DNA of 64,000 bases from Flavobacterium sp. 83 (GCF_000744835.1 NZ_JQMS01000001.1:2728001-2792000); one strand, 5' to 3'. Shown: positions 51,408 through 61,810, numbered from the stretch's first letter. Program-made: numbers and translations. The notes: generated from the letters alone by a model not told the origin.

Positions 51408-53979
51408 CAGAATCACTATTTTCTAGGGTGTCTAAAATGGAATGTTGTATCACGGAATGATTAAAATACAAACTGGATAAATTGTTAGAAACATTACAAA
51501 TCAGTTCAAAAACTTTGGATAGCGTTTCGTCTAATTCAGGACGAAATTGTGTGTCATCGTCCACTTGTATTAGTTTATCGGCATCAATTAGTTTGACAAG
51601 TGTACTGGCTTCCAAAGCTGATTTTTCGGCGATACTCAATCGATTTGGTTCTTTGGATTTAGGTAATTTTGAGAGATAATTTGAAAGAGTGTCTAATAAA
51701 AAGGCAAGTGTATAAGGTAAATTTTTCTCCAAAAATACCATATTGATAACGGCTTTCAAACTTAAATGTGATTTGTAAATATTTCGATATTGTGCTAATA
51801 AATGATGGTTTTCTAAAACAGCTTCCATCAAAACTGCTTCTTCTTCCTCGTTTTTTTTATAATTCAGAGTAGAACGAAAAACCGATATTAAAGATAGTAT
51901 GCGTTCTACATTTTTACCTGTTTCAAGTAAATAAAAACCATTATCTCTAGGTAATGTTTCATAAATATTTCCATAAAAAGAAAAAAGACGAATATGCAAT
52001 TTATCCAAAGCGTGGTTTACATAATTGATATTATCGGTATTGGTTTTTTTAAGTGTCAATAAGCTATCCTCAACTAAATTAATAATGCGTCTAGTGTCAT
52101 CATTCCACTTTTCGCTGACCTGATTAATAGTATTCAGCAACGATTGTATATTATACACCACAGAGCCTGCAATATTTGGATTGTTAATTAAGAGTAACAA
52201 TTCTGTAATTGGGTTTTCAAAAATAGGTTCATTATCAAAATCTTCTCCTTCTTTTCCAACAAATCCTGGATAGGTTTGTGTAAGATGTGTTAAAGATTTT
52301 AATAGTACAACTAAAAATTCAGGTTGTTTATTTGCGTTTTTAGTTACATTTTCATTGAGTCTATTCAGGATTATTTTTAAAAAACTACGAAGTGCCATTG
52401 TTCTTTCGGATAAGCGGCCTACCCAAAATAAGTTTTCGGCATTCCTGCTCGTCAAAGAATTATTCAGTTGATTGTTGTTGTTTTTTTGTTCAACAGACTT
52501 TTCATGATATTCTTTTGGTATATCAGAAATAATCCAAGTGTCTTTTGAAATCCCTCCCAATTGGTTCGAAATCTCAAACTTATCTTTAACAGCAGAACTT
52601 CTTGTTAAACCTCCTTGCATTACTTTGTAATCAGCACCTTCAGCCACCAAAAAAGCGCGTAGTGCAGCATATCGCGGTTCAATCGCTCCATTAATAAAGG
52701 CTGGTGTAGTGGATAAACTCACTTCTTGTTGGGCAACAAAATCTTTGGGACTTTTGAGAATTAGGCTTTTTAAATCTTCCAGCTGTTCCTCATTCAATAA
52801 GCGACCATAAATGGATCTAAAACCTTGTTTTCTATTGGTTTTTTTTACGATTAATTTGGGTAAATTGGCTAAGACAAAGTTTAATTCTTTTGCTTGTCCG
52901 CACCACCACGTAGCCACAGAACTTATCAATAATGGTTCGTTGAGAAGGAATTTGCAGGCATTTTGCATAAATGCCATCAGGCCATAATTTTCTAAAATAC
53001 TAGTTCCTGGAGGATTCATCACTGCTACATTTCCTAAACGAATGATTTGTAATAAACCAGGAATTCCCAATAATGAGTCTTTTCGTAATTCAAGCGGATC
53101 GCACCATTCATCATCCAATCGTTTGATAATAACATCTACACGTTCGAGCTGGTCAATTGATTTTAGCCACACAAAACCATCTCTAACCAATAAATCATTT
53201 CCTTGTACTAAAGTATAACCAAGATAAGACGAAAGGTAAACGTGCTCAAAATAAGTTTCGTTTCCAGGACCTGGAGTCAAGAAAACTACATTTGGATTTT
53301 CATTAGAATTATTTCCAAGTGAGTCAACGGTTTGTTGCAGTTGACTAAAATAAGGGGAAAGTCTTTTTCGATATGTTTTTTTGTTGAGTTCAGGAATAAC
53401 TTTACTCATTACAATTCTGTTTTCGAGTGCATATCCTGCTCCAGAAGGAGCTTGGGATCTGTTGTCTAATAACCACATTTTTCCGTCTGGACCACGAGCC
53501 AAATCAACCGCATAATTGAGTAATTGTTTGTCGTGTTTTTGTCTGATGTCAAAACAAGGCAAGAGGAAACCCGAATTGTCAAAAACCAATTCAGCTGGAA
53601 TGATGGCGTTTTTAATCAAGAGTTGAGGCCCATAGAGGTCTTTTAAAATCAAATCCAATAATTGAGCCCTTTGGATTAGTCCTTTTTCAATAGTTTCCCA
53701 TTCGGATTCGTGAATCAGAAACGGAATGGGATCTAGTTTCCAAGCGCGATTCGATTCTTTATTAGAATCGTAAACATTATAAGTAACTCCGTTTTCCTTT
53801 AATTTTTTTACAATTTCTTGATTACGAAATTCTAATTCTTCAATACCAATAGATTCCAAAGTATCAAAAAGTCCCTTCCAATAGGGCTTCACTTGACCGT
53901 TTTGGTCAAGAACTTCGTCGTAGGAATTAATTTTTTCTTTATATGAGTTGAGTAGTCCCAATGAAATATTTTGAATCAT
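51397..53979 (-). CDS. Circularly permuted type 2 ATP-grasp ligase fused to alpha-E domain
   Basis: 860 residues. Residues about 1-490 form a circularly permuted ATP-grasp (DPIPFLIHESEWETIEKGL near the start; NPNVVFLTPGPGNETYFEHVYLSSYLGYTL; RVDVIIKRLDDEWCDPLEL; NAENLFWVGR near the junction). Residues about 510-840 are the all-helical alpha-E domain (FWVGRLSERTMALRSFLKIIL; LETGKNVERILSLISVFRSTLNYKKN). ATP-grasp ligases join a carboxylate to an amine through acyl phosphate. Earlier comparative work linked this pair with transglutaminases and proposed peptide synthesis or protein tagging; no substrate is established. It is followed by the transglutaminase gene with overlap. Confidence 0.92.
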   Translation of the reverse strand: MIQNISLGLLNSYKEKINSYDEVLDQNGQVKPYWKGLFDTLESIGIEELEFRNQEIVKKLKENGVTYNVYDSNKESNRAWKLDPIPFLIHESEWETIEKGLIQRAQLLDLILKDLYGPQLLIKNAIIPAELVFDNSGFLLPCFDIRQKHDKQLLNYAVDLARGPDGKMWLLDNRSQAPSGAGYALENRIVMSKVIPELNKKTYRKRLSPYFSQLQQTVDSLGNNSNENPNVVFLTPGPGNETYFEHVYLSSYLGYTLVQGNDLLVRDGFVWLKSIDQLERVDVIIKRLDDEWCDPLELRKDSLLGIPGLLQIIRLGNVAVMNPPGTSILENYGLMAFMQNACKFLLNEPLLISSVATWWCGQAKELNFVLANLPKLIVKKTNRKQGFRSIYGRLLNEEQLEDLKSLILKSPKDFVAQQEVSLSTTPAFINGAIEPRYAALRAFLVAEGADYKVMQGGLTRSSAVKDKFEISNQLGGISKDTWIISDIPKEYHEKSVEQKNNNNQLNNSLTSRNAENLFWVGRLSERTMALRSFLKIILNRLNENVTKNANKQPEFLVVLLKSLTHLTQTYPGFVGKEGEDFDNEPIFENPITELLLLINNPNIAGSVVYNIQSLLNTINQVSEKWNDDTRRIINLVEDSLLTLKKTNTDNINYVNHALDKLHIRLFSFYGNIYETLPRDNGFYLLETGKNVERILSLISVFRSTLNYKKNEEEEAVLMEAVLENHHLLAQYRNIYKSHLSLKAVINMVFLEKNLPYTLAFLLDTLSNYLSKLPKSKEPNRLSIAEKSALEASTLVKLIDADKLIQVDDDTQFRPELDETLSKVFELICNVSNNLSSLYFNHSVIQHSILDTLENSDSDEI

Positions 53980-54236
53980 TTGTTAATGGTGAATGAATTA
54001 CGTTTTATAGTCTTGCAAAATACTTGTTTTTAATGGGAACAACAATTAATTATTAAAAATAAGCTGTTATTCGGTTTTAAAATTAGTTAATTCATTATTT
54101 AAATTTTATTAAATCTGCCGAATCTACAAGATCTGCATGGCAATATTTTTACACAGATTGTGCGGATTTACTCAGATTTTCTTTTTTTAAATATTAAATA
54201 TTGTTAGTTCTAGTGATTGTGCTTTGTTGAAATAAA

Positions 54237-57200
54237 CTATTGTTTTTTTGCTACCCAATAATGCCTCAAATCTAAAGTATTCGGATATTCAGGATTAACT
54301 AATTCTATGGGCGTATCCGGTTTTAAATTGGTTTTGTTTTGTGCCACAAATCTAGAAGCTGTTGGTGTATTAATAACCGGTGCACTTTGTTCAGAAATAG
54401 TTGAAGGCGTATGTCCAAAATCCCAAAAACGACTTATTTTTCTTGATTCGGCTTCATAACTATTCACAGGATACGTTTCAAAACTTCGACCTCCGGGATG
54501 CGAAACAAAATAGGTACAACCACCAATTGATTTGTCATTCCAAGTATCTACAATATCAAAAACTAAAGGCACATCTACGCCAATATTAGGGTGCAATGCT
54601 GATGGTGGATTCCAGGCTTTATACCGAATTCCAGCCACATATTCGCCTTTGGTTCCTGTACTTCTCAAGGGGATTCTACAGCCTTTACACAATAAAATAT
54701 GACGTTCAGGTATAATTCCGGATACTTTTACCTGTAATCTTTCGAGAGAAGAATCTACAAAACGAGCCGTTCCATTGCTGGACAATTCTTCGCCCAAAAC
54801 GTGCCAAGGTTCTATTCCCAAACGGATTTCCAATTGAATATTATCAACTGTAATACCTCCATGATGCGGGAATCTAAATTCAAAAAAGGGGTCAAACCAC
54901 GAAATGTCAAAATCATAACCCGCTTCTTTCAAATCGTTAACCACATCAATCATATCGAGATAAGCAAAGTGCGGCAACAAGAATTTATCGTGCAATTCAG
55001 TTCCCCAACGCACTAGTTTTTTCTCATACGGGTTTTTCCAAAATTTCGCTACCAAAGAACGAACCAATAGGTTTTGAACCAAGTTCATGTGTTTATGTGG
55101 CGGCATATCAAAAGCACGTAATTCTAATATTCCTAAACGTCCAGTTGAAGAATCTGGCGAATACAATTTGTCGATGCAAAATTCGGTTCTATGTGTATTT
55201 CCTGTTATGTCAGTCAGTAGATTTCTAAAAATGCGATCGACCATCCAAAAAGGAATGTCTTTGTCTTTCGGAATTTGTTCAAAGGCAATTTCCATTTCAT
55301 ACAATCGTTCGTCTCGACCTTCGTCAATTCTGGGTGCTTGACTCGTTGGGCCAATAAATGGTCCTGCAAAAAGGTAACTCAAAACGGGATGATGTTGCCA
55401 ATAGGTAATCAAACTACGCAACAAATCAGGTCTTCGCAACAACGGACTATCTTCTGGTTTTGCCGCTCCTAAAGTTACGTGATTTCCTCCGCCTGTGCCG
55501 GTATGTCTACCATCAACCATAAATTTATCGGTTCCCAAACGAGAAAGAAAAGCTTCTTCGTATAAAGCGGTGGTATTGTCCACGATTTCTTGCCACGATT
55601 TGGCTGGATGCACATTGACCTCGATAACGCCAGGATCTGGAGTTACCATCATTTTTTCGATGCGATAATCGGTTTCGGGCTGGTAGCCTTCGATTCGAAC
55701 AGGGATTTGCAATTTTTCGGCAGTTTTTTCTACCGAGGCAATCAAGTCTAAATAGGTTTCTAAATAATCTGTTGGCGGTAAGAAAACATAAATAATTCCG
55801 TCACGTTCTTCTACGCACATTGCGGTCGAAAAAGTCTCCACTTCAAATAATAAGGGTTCCTTTTCTATGGTTTCTTCTTTCGATTTTGAAGAAACATCTG
55901 CTTTATAAGTTGCCGAAGCACTGCCATATCTTTCGTCCAAAGATTGATGATAATCTCCTAATGGGGGTAACTCTTCGAATAAGCTTCGGGAAACGGGTTG
56001 TTCTCTTTTATTTTTAGACACTTTTGGCAAAGATTCCAAAGGCAAACGCAAGCCAATAGGGGAGTTGCCGGGAATCAAATAACATTGTCCTCTTCGGAAT
56101 TCCCAAACACAGCTGACCCAATTTTTGGTGGTGTGAATCCATTTTAGAGGCAACACAAAACCCGAAGGATTGTTCAAGCCTTTTTCCAATAATTTAGCAA
56201 GTGTATGGCGCTGAATAGAATCTTTTAGATTTACAGCAAGCGGATCAAGGTTAACTGGCAATTTTCCTTCTTCCAAAGCCCAATAAATAGGATCTTCATA
56301 GGTAGGATTTATATTTTTGATGTCAATGCCCAAGTATTTTGTCAGTTCAATGGCAAAACGTTCGGCATCGTGAAAAGTGAATTTTTCGCCCTCTTCTTTG
56401 GCAATCAGAGCGTCATTTTTCCATAACGGCAATCCATCCTTTCTCCAGTATAAAGCATATTGCCAACGCGGAAATAATTCACCGGGATACCATTTTCCCT
56501 GTCCAAAATGAAGCAATCCACCGTGAGCAAAACGACCTTTTAATCGAAGTGCTAAATCATAAGCGAGTTTGCGTTTCAATGGGCCATCAGCAGTAGAATT
56601 CCACTCAGGAGATTCAAAATCATCGATAGAAACAAAAGTAGGTTCGCCTCCCATTGTCAATCGAACGTCACCTTCAATCAAGTCTTTTTCGACATCATTC
56701 CCCACCTTCATAATGTTTTCCCATTGCTGTTCAGTGTATGGTTTGGTCACTCTTGGATCTTCGTGGATTCGGGTTACGGTATTGTCAAATTCAAATTCCA
56801 CTTGGCAAACTTCACTCGCACCACTTACTGGAGCAGCACTTTCAAAATCGGGTGTACAACACAAGGGAATATGTCCTTCGCCGGCAAAAAGTCCAGAAGT
56901 TGGATCGAGTCCAATCCAGCCTGCTCCGGGTAAATAAACTTCTACCCAAGCGTGCAAATCGGTAAAGTCATTTTCAGGACCTGACGGACCGTCAAGTGAT
57001 TTTATGTCAGAGGTTAATTGAACCAAATAACCCGATACAAATCGAGCCGCTAAACCAATGCTGCGCAATGCCTGAACCAATAGCCAAGCAAAATCACGAC
57101 AAGAACCGCTTTGAATTTCAAGCGTTTCTTCGCAGGTTTGCACGCCTACTTCGAGACGGATATTGTAGTTTAAAGTTTGAAATACCAATTGATTGGCGAA

Positions 57201-57647
57201 AACCAAAAAATCAACAGTTATTAAGTCTTTTTTCGCAGTCAATTGTGACACAAAGTTATCAAATCGGAAACCTCGCTCATTTTCCCTTACTTCGAGATAA
57301 GGCCATAATTCTTTGTGTAGTTTGTTTTCGTATAGGAAAGGGAAGTTTTCAGCGTATTCTTCTATAAAAAAGTCAAAAGGATTGATGACTTCTAGTTTCG
57401 CAATTACCTCTACTTCAACTCGCAATTCGGTTGTTTTTTCGTTAAAAACCACTCTCGCCTGATAATTTCCAAAAGGATCTTGTTGCCAATTGATAAAATG
57501 ATTTTCGGGATAAATTTTGAATGAATAACCTTCAATAGAGGTTCTGGAATGAGCCGCTGGTCTAAGCCTAAAAATGTGAGGAAATAGTTTTACACTTCGA
57601 TCAAATTTATAAGCTGTTTTGTGTGAAATGGCTATTTTTATGGACAT
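54237..57647 (-). CDS. Transglutaminase fused to DUF2126 (putative amidoligase)
   Basis: 1136 residues. The N-terminal part (about 1-300) is a transglutaminase-like unit with Cys183 (GSCRDFAWLLVQALRS), His232 (LHAWVEVYLPG) and Asp248 (IGLDPTSG). The large C-terminal DUF2126 region (about 330-1130) has TMGGEPTFVSIDD, HFGQGKWYPGE, VDGRHTGTGGGNHVTLG and GYDFDISWFDPFFEFRFPHHGG. The glycine-rich GTGGGNH segment resembles COOH-NH2 ligase (glutamine-synthetase-like) families. It is the first gene of the cluster, separated from the ATP-grasp gene by 257 nt with no visible terminator. A plus-strand frame at 57647 upstream was not found, and the 5' leader lies in 57648-57780. Confidence 0.93.
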   Translation of the reverse strand: MSIKIAISHKTAYKFDRSVKLFPHIFRLRPAAHSRTSIEGYSFKIYPENHFINWQQDPFGNYQARVVFNEKTTELRVEVEVIAKLEVINPFDFFIEEYAENFPFLYENKLHKELWPYLEVRENERGFRFDNFVSQLTAKKDLITVDFLVFANQLVFQTLNYNIRLEVGVQTCEETLEIQSGSCRDFAWLLVQALRSIGLAARFVSGYLVQLTSDIKSLDGPSGPENDFTDLHAWVEVYLPGAGWIGLDPTSGLFAGEGHIPLCCTPDFESAAPVSGASEVCQVEFEFDNTVTRIHEDPRVTKPYTEQQWENIMKVGNDVEKDLIEGDVRLTMGGEPTFVSIDDFESPEWNSTADGPLKRKLAYDLALRLKGRFAHGGLLHFGQGKWYPGELFPRWQYALYWRKDGLPLWKNDALIAKEEGEKFTFHDAERFAIELTKYLGIDIKNINPTYEDPIYWALEEGKLPVNLDPLAVNLKDSIQRHTLAKLLEKGLNNPSGFVLPLKWIHTTKNWVSCVWEFRRGQCYLIPGNSPIGLRLPLESLPKVSKNKREQPVSRSLFEELPPLGDYHQSLDERYGSASATYKADVSSKSKEETIEKEPLLFEVETFSTAMCVEERDGIIYVFLPPTDYLETYLDLIASVEKTAEKLQIPVRIEGYQPETDYRIEKMMVTPDPGVIEVNVHPAKSWQEIVDNTTALYEEAFLSRLGTDKFMVDGRHTGTGGGNHVTLGAAKPEDSPLLRRPDLLRSLITYWQHHPVLSYLFAGPFIGPTSQAPRIDEGRDERLYEMEIAFEQIPKDKDIPFWMVDRIFRNLLTDITGNTHRTEFCIDKLYSPDSSTGRLGILELRAFDMPPHKHMNLVQNLLVRSLVAKFWKNPYEKKLVRWGTELHDKFLLPHFAYLDMIDVVNDLKEAGYDFDISWFDPFFEFRFPHHGGITVDNIQLEIRLGIEPWHVLGEELSSNGTARFVDSSLERLQVKVSGIIPERHILLCKGCRIPLRSTGTKGEYVAGIRYKAWNPPSALHPNIGVDVPLVFDIVDTWNDKSIGGCTYFVSHPGGRSFETYPVNSYEAESRKISRFWDFGHTPSTISEQSAPVINTPTASRFVAQNKTNLKPDTPIELVNPEYPNTLDLRHYWVAKKQ

Positions 57648-58166
57648 AAGGAAGTGCTTTTTTTATGTTATTTGATTAATTCAAATATTGAAAAAAAAAC
57701 ACCATTTATCGAATTTATATGATAATAATAAGGGCGTTTTATCTATAAATACCTTTAAAATGATAATTTACGGTTTTTATTTTAAGAATAATTCAAATTG
57801 AAGGTAAAACTAACAAAACAAATGTGCTATGTTATGAAGTAACTATTTTTTTATTAAAATTAATTTCAAAAATGTAGCGTAACTTAATGCGCAGTTTTTA
57901 TTGGCCTATCCAATGTAAAGCTGACAAATTATGCTGCTTTTTGATATAAAATGGGTGTTGTTTTGATTTATGCTTATAGCAGTTAGTAGGATATTAGTTT
58001 TAAAAAAAGGGATTCTTGTAATTCATAATTACATACCAATCTTTTTCTCTTGTAAATAATGCCAATCTTATTTTAGTACTAATTTTTTAATACAATTACT
58101 TTTTGATTTGCAATAAGTGTATGAAAGCTAATTTTTTTTATCCAAACCATAAGCTAATGCCGCCCC
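57648..58166. other. Intergenic boundary between the cluster and the hsd operon
   Basis: 519 bp, strongly AT-rich. I see no open frame of length, tRNA, integrase site or clean terminator after hsdR. A short G/C-richer patch near 57875-57925 has no recognised role. Confidence 0.55.
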
Positions 58167-61046
58167 TTAAGCCATCATTCCCTTCACAAAGACCTCCACA
58201 AACTCCTTCATTTTGGTAATAATCCTATCACCAATGGTTCGTGCTTGCAAAACACTTGGTCTATTGTCTAAACATTGAAAAACCTCGTCTTTTATGGGTT
58301 CTCTTCCGCTATAGATATAAGCGTCAATAAGTGATTTGAATTGTGCTTTGTCCAGGTGTTCCTCTTCGCATAGTTTGCCTAATGCGAGTACTTTTTGGTC
58401 TTGCCAGAATTTCTCAAATTCATCTTCAATGCTGTCACCGTCTTTGATGTGGGGCATATTCTCATCGATAAATTTCTGAATCAATTCCCGTTTGCTTCGT
58501 AACTGAATATCGCCACCCAATAAATCAATAATGGCTTTTCTTTGTACAGCGGCTGCCGATTCAGTTTTTGTTCCTTTCAATTGCGCTAATAATTTCAGGA
58601 TATACGCCACATTGATTTGGTCTCTGTGGATTAACTCTAATTCAAAATCGATGTCATCGAGAATCGAAGTTTTTTGTTTTTCACTATCTCGTTTTACCTT
58701 TTCGTATAAGTCTAAATACTTGCTTTTGTAATCCTCAAATTCCTGCTCGTCAATGGATAAATCTTCCCAATCAAAATCAGTATAGGATTGCAAAACATTC
58801 ATGGCTCGCATCAATTTTCGGAAAGCTTGTACAAATTGGGCTTCTGCTTCTTCACTTTCCAAATCATTTACGCTTTGGTAGGTTGGTGCAATTTCTCGAA
58901 GGAGTTTCAAAGCTTCGTCAAACTTCTCCGCTATTTTTTCATAATCGGGCATCGTAACTACTTCAATAGCCTCTTTATTTGAAAACAAAGTAATCGCATC
59001 GTCTGTGGCTTTTTTGAGGTTTCTAAAGGATAAAATGTTTCCTTGTGACTTCTGTTCTCCAAGGATTCGATTGGTTCTCGAAAAAGCTTGTATCAAACCG
59101 TGTTGCTTCAAGTTTTTATCCACATAAAGCGTATTTACTTTTTTGGCATCAAAACCCGTAAGCATCATATTTACTACAATTACAAGGTCTAAACGGTCTT
59201 TCTCATTGTCGAAATTTTCCTTTTCTCGGTCTTTTAATCGTTTGCTAATATTTTGAAAATATTTTTGAAATGATTCACTGTCTTTTGTTGAGTAGCTTGT
59301 GCCGTACATCCTGTTATAATTGCAAATGTAACTTTCTAGTTTGTCTCGGGTGTGCTTTCCTTGATAACTGGTTTGAGGTTCTGCCAAAACATCAAAATCG
59401 ACTTCATCATCAGGAAGAAAATCTTGTGCTTCGTCTGAATCTTCATTGGCACCATAGGTAAAAATAGTGGCAATACGCAAATCGTGTTCTCCTGCCGCTT
59501 TCTTTTGTTGGAAAAGGTCGTAATACTGAATCACATTATTAATACTGCTTACCGCCAAAAGTGCTGAGTAATCTCGACTAAAGGTTTTCTGATTGTGATA
59601 GGCAATGATGTAATCGACAATTTTATTGATTCGCTTTTCCGAATCCAAAACCTCTTGCTTATCTATATCTTCGACTTCGATGTCGATAAAAGAATTGCTT
59701 TTGTTTTTGTATTTCCCCACATATTCAATCCCAAAACGCAATACGTTTTCATCCCGAATAGCATCAGTAATCACGTATTTATGCAGGCAGTTGCCAAATA
59801 AATCTTTGGTGGTGCGTTTCCCTAAATCATTCTTGGAAGCGTTTTCGGCAAATATGGGTGTTCCTGTAAAACCGATTAACTGACTTTTGTCAAAGAATTT
59901 AGTAATTCTATCGTGGGTTTCTCCAAATTGGGAGCGGTGGCATTCATCAAATATAAAGACGATTTTCTTATGGCGTAACGATTCTATTTTACCTGCAAAT
60001 CGTTCTGAAACCGCATTGTTTAATTTTTGAATTGTGGTTAAAACCAACTTGGTATTATCCGTTAATTGCCGTACCAAGGATTGTGTGTTATCCGTAACAT
60101 CAACGCTGTCTTTTTTGAAAGCATTGAATTCATTCATAGTCTGAAAATCCAAATCTTTTCTATCGACTACAAAAACGACTTTGTAAACCTCAGGCAAATC
60201 CATCACGATTTGGCTTGCCTTGAACGAAGTTAAGGTTTTACCCGAACCTGTGGTGTGCCAAATGTAAGCGTTTTCACTAGAGTTTTTAACTTGATGAATA
60301 ATTGCTTCCGTGGCAAAATATTGATACGGTCGCAACACCATCATCACTTTATGGGTTTCGTTAATCACGATATAATGCGCTACCATTTTGCCCAAATGAG
60401 TGGGATTCAAAAAAGCAGCTGCAAACTCGGTTAACTCGGTAATATTTTTATTATTGGCATCCGCCCAAAAGAAGGTTTGTTTTACGGATTGCAATTTGTT
60501 ATTTGCCAAATATTTGGTGTTCACGCCATTGCTTATCACAAACAATTGTACGTATTGAAACAAGCCGTGATTGCTCCAAAAAGAATGCAATTGGTAGCGA
60601 TTAATTTGGTTAAATGCTTCTTTAATTTCTAAGCCTGAACGTTTGAGTTCTATTTGTACCAAAGGCAAACCATTGACCAAAAGCGTGACATCAAAACGGT
60701 TCTTGTAGCTTCCTTCCAGACTGATTTGATTGCTAACTTGAAATAAATTTTTGCTATTGTCTTCCGCATTAAAAAAACGAACATAAAACGAAGTGCCATC
60801 TTCCTTGGTCAATTGAAAACGATCTCGCAGCGTTTTGGCTTTTTCAAACACATTGCCTTTGGCTAAATGATTGATAATAGCGTCAAACTCTTTGGCTGTA
60901 AAATTGGTTTCGTTAAAAACTTCTAATTGCCTTTGTAGGTTGGAAACTAGCGTTTCGCCATCGGGAATGGCTACGGACGCATAATCTAAACCCCGCAATT
61001 GCTTGATTAGGTTGTTTTCTAGTACTGCTTCGGATTGATGGCTCAT
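58167..61046 (-). CDS. hsdR: Type I restriction enzyme, R (motor/nuclease) subunit
   Basis: 959 residues. The N-terminal PD-(D/E)xK nuclease shows D119 and E133/K135 (RFDV...QIELKRSG). The SF2 helicase motor has Walker A TTGSGKT (K270), DECH (367-370, in FIFDECHRSQFGETHDRITKF), and SRTNRILGEQ. Together with HsdM and HsdS it forms the EcoKI-like restriction complex that translocates DNA and cuts unmethylated foreign DNA. It is the last gene of the operon hsdM-hsdS-RAYT-hsdR and starts 1 nt after the RAYT stop, so it probably depends on the RAYT transcript or translation. Confidence 0.95.
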   Translation of the reverse strand: MSHQSEAVLENNLIKQLRGLDYASVAIPDGETLVSNLQRQLEVFNETNFTAKEFDAIINHLAKGNVFEKAKTLRDRFQLTKEDGTSFYVRFFNAEDNSKNLFQVSNQISLEGSYKNRFDVTLLVNGLPLVQIELKRSGLEIKEAFNQINRYQLHSFWSNHGLFQYVQLFVISNGVNTKYLANNKLQSVKQTFFWADANNKNITELTEFAAAFLNPTHLGKMVAHYIVINETHKVMMVLRPYQYFATEAIIHQVKNSSENAYIWHTTGSGKTLTSFKASQIVMDLPEVYKVVFVVDRKDLDFQTMNEFNAFKKDSVDVTDNTQSLVRQLTDNTKLVLTTIQKLNNAVSERFAGKIESLRHKKIVFIFDECHRSQFGETHDRITKFFDKSQLIGFTGTPIFAENASKNDLGKRTTKDLFGNCLHKYVITDAIRDENVLRFGIEYVGKYKNKSNSFIDIEVEDIDKQEVLDSEKRINKIVDYIIAYHNQKTFSRDYSALLAVSSINNVIQYYDLFQQKKAAGEHDLRIATIFTYGANEDSDEAQDFLPDDEVDFDVLAEPQTSYQGKHTRDKLESYICNYNRMYGTSYSTKDSESFQKYFQNISKRLKDREKENFDNEKDRLDLVIVVNMMLTGFDAKKVNTLYVDKNLKQHGLIQAFSRTNRILGEQKSQGNILSFRNLKKATDDAITLFSNKEAIEVVTMPDYEKIAEKFDEALKLLREIAPTYQSVNDLESEEAEAQFVQAFRKLMRAMNVLQSYTDFDWEDLSIDEQEFEDYKSKYLDLYEKVKRDSEKQKTSILDDIDFELELIHRDQINVAYILKLLAQLKGTKTESAAAVQRKAIIDLLGGDIQLRSKRELIQKFIDENMPHIKDGDSIEDEFEKFWQDQKVLALGKLCEEEHLDKAQFKSLIDAYIYSGREPIKDEVFQCLDNRPSVLQARTIGDRIITKMKEFVEVFVKGMMA

Positions 61047-61047
61047 T

Positions 61048-61704
61048 TTAGTTGTGAAATTTATCTTCTTTCCATTTGGAAGGGTTGTTTTCTATATAGG
61101 TTTGTATTCTTTCGAATGCTTTTGAATCTCTAATAATATGATCGTGAAATCGCGAAAGCCATTCAAAATCAGCATGAATTTTACGCATTTCAAAACTGCA
61201 TCTTCCTTTATACCACCTAATGATGCGTGATATATTTTCATTTAACATCGGATTTTTATCGCCTGCAAATCCTCCTTTTTTATTTTCACTTTGGGTTTGG
61301 GCAGGCGCTATTAATCGCGTCTCTGTATTATCATCATCATCACTATTAGCCGCGATTAATCGCGTCTCTGCGGCATCGGATGGCAATTTCATTTTATTGA
61401 TTATTAATATCCCATGCATATGATTGGGCATAATCACAAAATTACCCAATTCAATGTAAGGAAATTGATTTGGAATATTTTCCCAATTGCGATGGGCAAT
61501 TTTCCCTAATTCATTCAATTGCATTTCGCATTTTGCATCATCATCATTATCGTGTAGAGATGCGATTAATCGCGTCTCTACGTCGCCAAAATAACACGCC
61601 ATATTTTTGGTGCATATTGTGATGAAATACGCTCCATTTTCGCCATAATCCCAATTTTGCAATCGGGCGGATGGTATTCGATATTTATTCTGAAATTTTT
61701 TCAT
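61048..61704 (-). CDS. RAYT (Y1_Tnp/IS200-like) transposase inside the hsd operon
   Basis: 218 residues. The HUH motif is NHMH (H95, H97) in FVIMPNHMHGILI and the catalytic tyrosine is Y203 in QTYIENNPSKW, so the enzyme looks intact. RAYTs cut and move REP-type palindromes as single strands. The coding region itself contains pieces of the 28-bp palindrome: ETRLIAS (43-49), ETRLIAA (113-119) and ETRLIAP (128-134) come from palindrome copies, with low-complexity Asp/Asn between. These inserts lie in loops around the strand and helix core. The gene sits between hsdS and hsdR, 1 nt from hsdR, with a palindrome in the 112-nt gap after hsdS. It is not flanked by IS ends. Confidence 0.9.
   Translation of the reverse strand: MKKFQNKYRIPSARLQNWDYGENGAYFITICTKNMACYFGDVETRLIASLHDNDDDAKCEMQLNELGKIAHRNWENIPNQFPYIELGNFVIMPNHMHGILIINKMKLPSDAAETRLIAANSDDDDNTETRLIAPAQTQSENKKGGFAGDKNPMLNENISRIIRWYKGRCSFEMRKIHADFEWLSRFHDHIIRDSKAFERIQTYIENNPSKWKEDKFHN
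61306..61371. repeat. REP palindrome family 1, two copies within the RAYT gene
   Basis: One partial copy (61306-61325, TTAATCGCGTCTCTG) and one full-core copy (61350-61371, CGCGATTAATCGCGTCTCTG) lie in the transposase coding region and are translated as ETRLIAP and ETRLIAA. Consensus core is CGCGATTAATCGCG. Confidence 0.85.
61554..61581. repeat. REP palindrome family 1, third copy in the RAYT gene
   Basis: 28-bp palindrome with one mismatch: GTAGAGATGCGATT and AATCGCGTCTCTAC arms. It is translated as ETRLIAS near the transposase N-terminus (residues 43-49). Confidence 0.9.
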
Positions 61705-61782
61705 ATTTCATTATTTTATCAATCTTCTTTTCATAATGAATTTTCGATTCATTCTATTTTGATTTAATCGATCGCATTCATT

Positions 61783-61810
61783 GTACAGACGCGATTAATC
61801 GCGTCTCTAC
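61783..61810. repeat. REP palindrome family 1 between hsdS and RAYT
   Basis: 28-bp palindrome, arms GTACAGACGCGATT and AATCGCGTCTCTAC (one mismatch at the fourth base). It lies in the gap between the hsdS stop (61817) and the RAYT start (61704). Confidence 0.92.

Noticed and set aside
54007..54236. Repeat-like segment with several near copies of AATCTG
   Set aside because: The matches are short and irregular, and I cannot define a unit or palindrome; it may be chance in AT-rich DNA.
56569..57367. Several overlapping plus-strand open frames across the transglutaminase-DUF2126 gene
   Set aside because: They lie opposite a large gene with clear domains and show no domains, signal peptides or promoters of their own.
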